From NCBI GenBank assembly GCA_002712305.1, contig PATE01000069.1, positions 1 to 25,905 of the forward strand: a stretch of 25,905 nt of DNA, in the 5' to 3' direction. This document shows, piece by piece, positions 24,566-25,905 of this stretch. The position numbers were made by a program, and so were the translations under genes. Source of the DNA: Gemmatimonadota bacterium. Its GTDB lineage: Bacteria > Latescibacterota > UBA2968 > UBA8231. Position 1 is the first letter of the stretch, and the number at the start of each line of letters is the position of its first letter. A model generated the notes under the pieces. That model was not told the origin of the DNA. It saw only the letters and a list, made by a program, of their open reading frames with translations, and did not search any database.

Positions 24566-25539
24566 AGACACGAGCCGTCGTTTTCTCTGCCATCGATGAA
24601 GTCGGAATTCAGGACATCGAGATGCCTGCGCCGGCTGCGGACGAGGTGCAGATCCAGACGTCATTCTCGAGTATCAGTTCGGGGACAGAGGGGTGGGCGC
24701 TGCACAATCTCTTCACCTGGGCGCCGACGCCGTTCCCAGCAGTGCCCGGATATCAGCGGGTCGGCACCATCAGCGCTGTCGGCGACGGTGTGGATGGCTG
24801 GAATGAAGGCGATGCGGTGATGGCGACCATGGGAAGCTGGTCGAGCTCACCCGTCCCCTTCTGGGGTTCGCACGTGGGGGTGGCCAATTCGAAGACCGAG
24901 CACCTCTTCCGACTGCCGGAGGGTGTAGATCCGATCGATGCAGCCGCGACGGTCGTCATTCAGGTGGGATACAATGCCGCTTACCGGCCCTACATGGAAC
25001 CAGGGGACTGGGTCGTCGTGATCGGCGATGGCCCCATCGGTCAGTTCGGCGCGCAGGCCGCTCGCGTTCGAGGTGGGCGTACGATTCTCGTTGGGCATCG
25101 ACAACAGCGACTCGATGCAGCGGCCGCCTTCAGCGCAGACCACGCGCTGGCCGAATCGCCTGAAATGGTTGAGCAGATTCGCGCGATCACCGGTCAGCAT
25201 CACGTTCCCGTGATCATCGATACGGTGCAGCGCCACGACGTACAGGCCGCGTATCTGCCCCTGCTGCAGAGAGAAGAGGGACAGATCGTCTACTCGGGTT
25301 TTTCTCCCGAAGAGACGTGGGCGAGTATGGCGGATCTGCACAAAGCCGAGTTGACGACCCATTACATCAGTGGGATTACGCGTCCACGTATGGAGGCGAC
25401 GCTGCAGCTGATGGCGAAAGGCAAGCTGACCCTGTCACCCCTGATCACACACCGTGTGTCCTTCGACCAAGCCCCCGCCATGTATCAGATGATCGACACG
25501 AAGTCGGAGCCTTTTCTCAGCATCGTCTTCGAGTGGTAG
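24562..25539 (+). CDS. MDR-superfamily oxidoreductase lacking catalytic-zinc residues
   Basis: 325 aa with ATG 24562 overlapping the transporter stop. The N-terminal GroES-like domain has SISSGTEGWAL where zinc alcohol dehydrogenases have a Cys, and VPGYQRVG where GHE is expected, so the catalytic zinc site is absent. The Rossmann part is VVVIGDGPIGQFGAQAARV. The SSGTE motif resembles a subgroup that includes BchC-like and bi-domain oxidoreductases. It probably oxidises or reduces a sugar-derived or alcohol substrate using NAD(P). Coupling to the DASS transporter suggests it handles the imported acid or its product. Nothing in the sequence names the substrate. Confidence 0.82.
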   Translation: MKTRAVVFSAIDEVGIQDIEMPAPAADEVQIQTSFSSISSGTEGWALHNLFTWAPTPFPAVPGYQRVGTISAVGDGVDGWNEGDAVMATMGSWSSSPVPFWGSHVGVANSKTEHLFRLPEGVDPIDAAATVVIQVGYNAAYRPYMEPGDWVVVIGDGPIGQFGAQAARVRGGRTILVGHRQQRLDAAAAFSADHALAESPEMVEQIRAITGQHHVPVIIDTVQRHDVQAAYLPLLQREEGQIVYSGFSPEETWASMADLHKAELTTHYISGITRPRMEATLQLMAKGKLTLSPLITHRVSFDQAPAMYQMIDTKSEPFLSIVFEW

Positions 25540-25599
25540 TCGCCTCGAGCTTGGAGACACCCGAACTCATGTGCGGTGAGTTCTAGCTCTCAGGTTGCC

Positions 25600-25905
25600 T
25601 CAGCCTTCAGGCTCTTCGTCGGTTCCGCCGCCGCGCCAGAGTCGTCGCATCTCTTCGTTGGTCCTGAGCAGTTCGTCGAGTTCACCCACCGCCTCGATGT
25701 GGCCATCTTTCAACACGATGATCCGATCGGCGTGCCGCAGCGCCGGACGACGATGGGACACGACGAGGCAGGTCGTCTCACGACCGGTTGCTCGTCGCTC
25801 GAACATGCGTGCCCAGAGACGGCTCTCGGTTTCTACATCGAGGGCACTGGACAGGTCGTCGAACACGAACAGCTCCGTGTCCCGAACAAACATGCGAGCC
25901 GCAGC
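25600..25905 (-). CDS. ABC transporter ATP-binding subunit, 3' end only
   Basis: The frame is open to the window edge and continues upstream of it. The visible part begins [27 protein letters not shown], the end of the signature-helix region plus Walker B and D-loop. [23 protein letters not shown], with the H-loop His, and a short acidic tail ([10 protein letters not shown]) follow. Walker B ends in Asp-Asp rather than Asp-Glu, and the form [13 protein letters not shown] is common to one group of lipid/multidrug-type exporters with fused membrane domains. Walker A and the membrane part lie outside the window. It is convergent with the MDR gene and separated by 60 bases without features. Confidence 0.85.
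   Translation of the reverse strand, partial: AAARMFVRDTELFVFDDLSSALDVETESRLWARMFERRATGRETTCLVVSHRRPALRHADRIIVLKDGHIEAVGELDELLRTNEEMRRLWRGGGTDEEPEG

Noticed and set aside
1-25905. CRISPR arrays, rRNA genes, insertion sequences with terminal repeats
   Set aside because: No regularly spaced repeats, rRNA sequence or transposase motifs were seen on either strand. The only mobile-element trace is the recombinase fragment.

Overview
The window is a GC-rich bacterial chromosome segment with dense, often overlapping genes. No marker here fixes the taxon. The gene mix (UroD-like methyltransferase relative, two D-2-hydroxyacid dehydrogenases, a right-handed beta-helix protein, SGNH hydrolases, an enolase-superfamily enzyme with a His in place of an acidic metal ligand, a sialate-acetylesterase-type protein, an ankyrin protein) resembles uncultured Latescibacterota/FCB-type genomes. 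That placement is inference from gene style only.

Layout. (1) 1-560: edge of a decayed mobile element. A frameshifted C-terminal piece of a serine recombinase is followed by the 3' half of a tRNA-Arg(ACG), starting at the anticodon loop and ending in CCA, then a strong intrinsic terminator. (2) 617-3472: a two-ACT-domain GcvR-like protein; a minus-strand pair made of a NOL1/NOP2/Sun rRNA methyltransferase and a small lipoprotein; and a sigma54-activator remnant that lost the ATPase core. (3) 3474-9928: a minus-strand copper/silver efflux operon, ordered small Cys-rich exported protein, cusC, cusB, cusA. (4) 9959-11088: a Zn-ribbon SAM methyltransferase and a doubtful 37-aa ORF. (5) 11166-13060: an arsenic cassette (ACR3 permease, ArsR, thioredoxin-type ArsC). 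It is bracketed by an 11-C tract on the left and an 11-G tract on the right, and the genes adjoining both tracts lack their 5' parts. (6) 13080-25539: a catabolic-looking region with a UroD-like protein, hydroxypyruvate-reductase-like and SerA-like dehydrogenases, a VOC protein, a beta-helix protein, an SGNH hydrolase, an enolase-superfamily enzyme, a DUF2807-type surface lipoprotein, an acetylesterase, a DASS/SLC13 carboxylate transporter and a zinc-less MDR oxidoreductase. (7) 25600-25905: the 3' end of an ABC transporter.

How the genes work together. Regions 3-5 form a metal/metalloid resistance block covering periplasmic Cu/Ag extrusion plus arsenate reduction and arsenite export. Region 6 fits uptake and stepwise degradation of acetylated sugar acids or polysaccharide fragments: esterases and a beta-helix protein outside or in the periplasm, DASS for import, and an enolase-type dehydratase, dehydrogenases and an MDR enzyme inside. 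The substrate cannot be read from sequence. Adjacent co-directional genes are repeatedly joined by TGATG, ATGA or GTGA overlaps, which implies translational coupling.

Main caution. At least seven genes are broken by small frame changes, and most are restored by adding bases to a short homopolymer. Together with the C11/G11 bracket this points to sequencing or assembly error, at least in part, rather than wholesale pseudogene formation. I did not find a convincing wholly new system. The best leads are the tRNA/recombinase boundary, the bracketed ars cassette, the Cys-rich Cus partner and the sugar-acid region.
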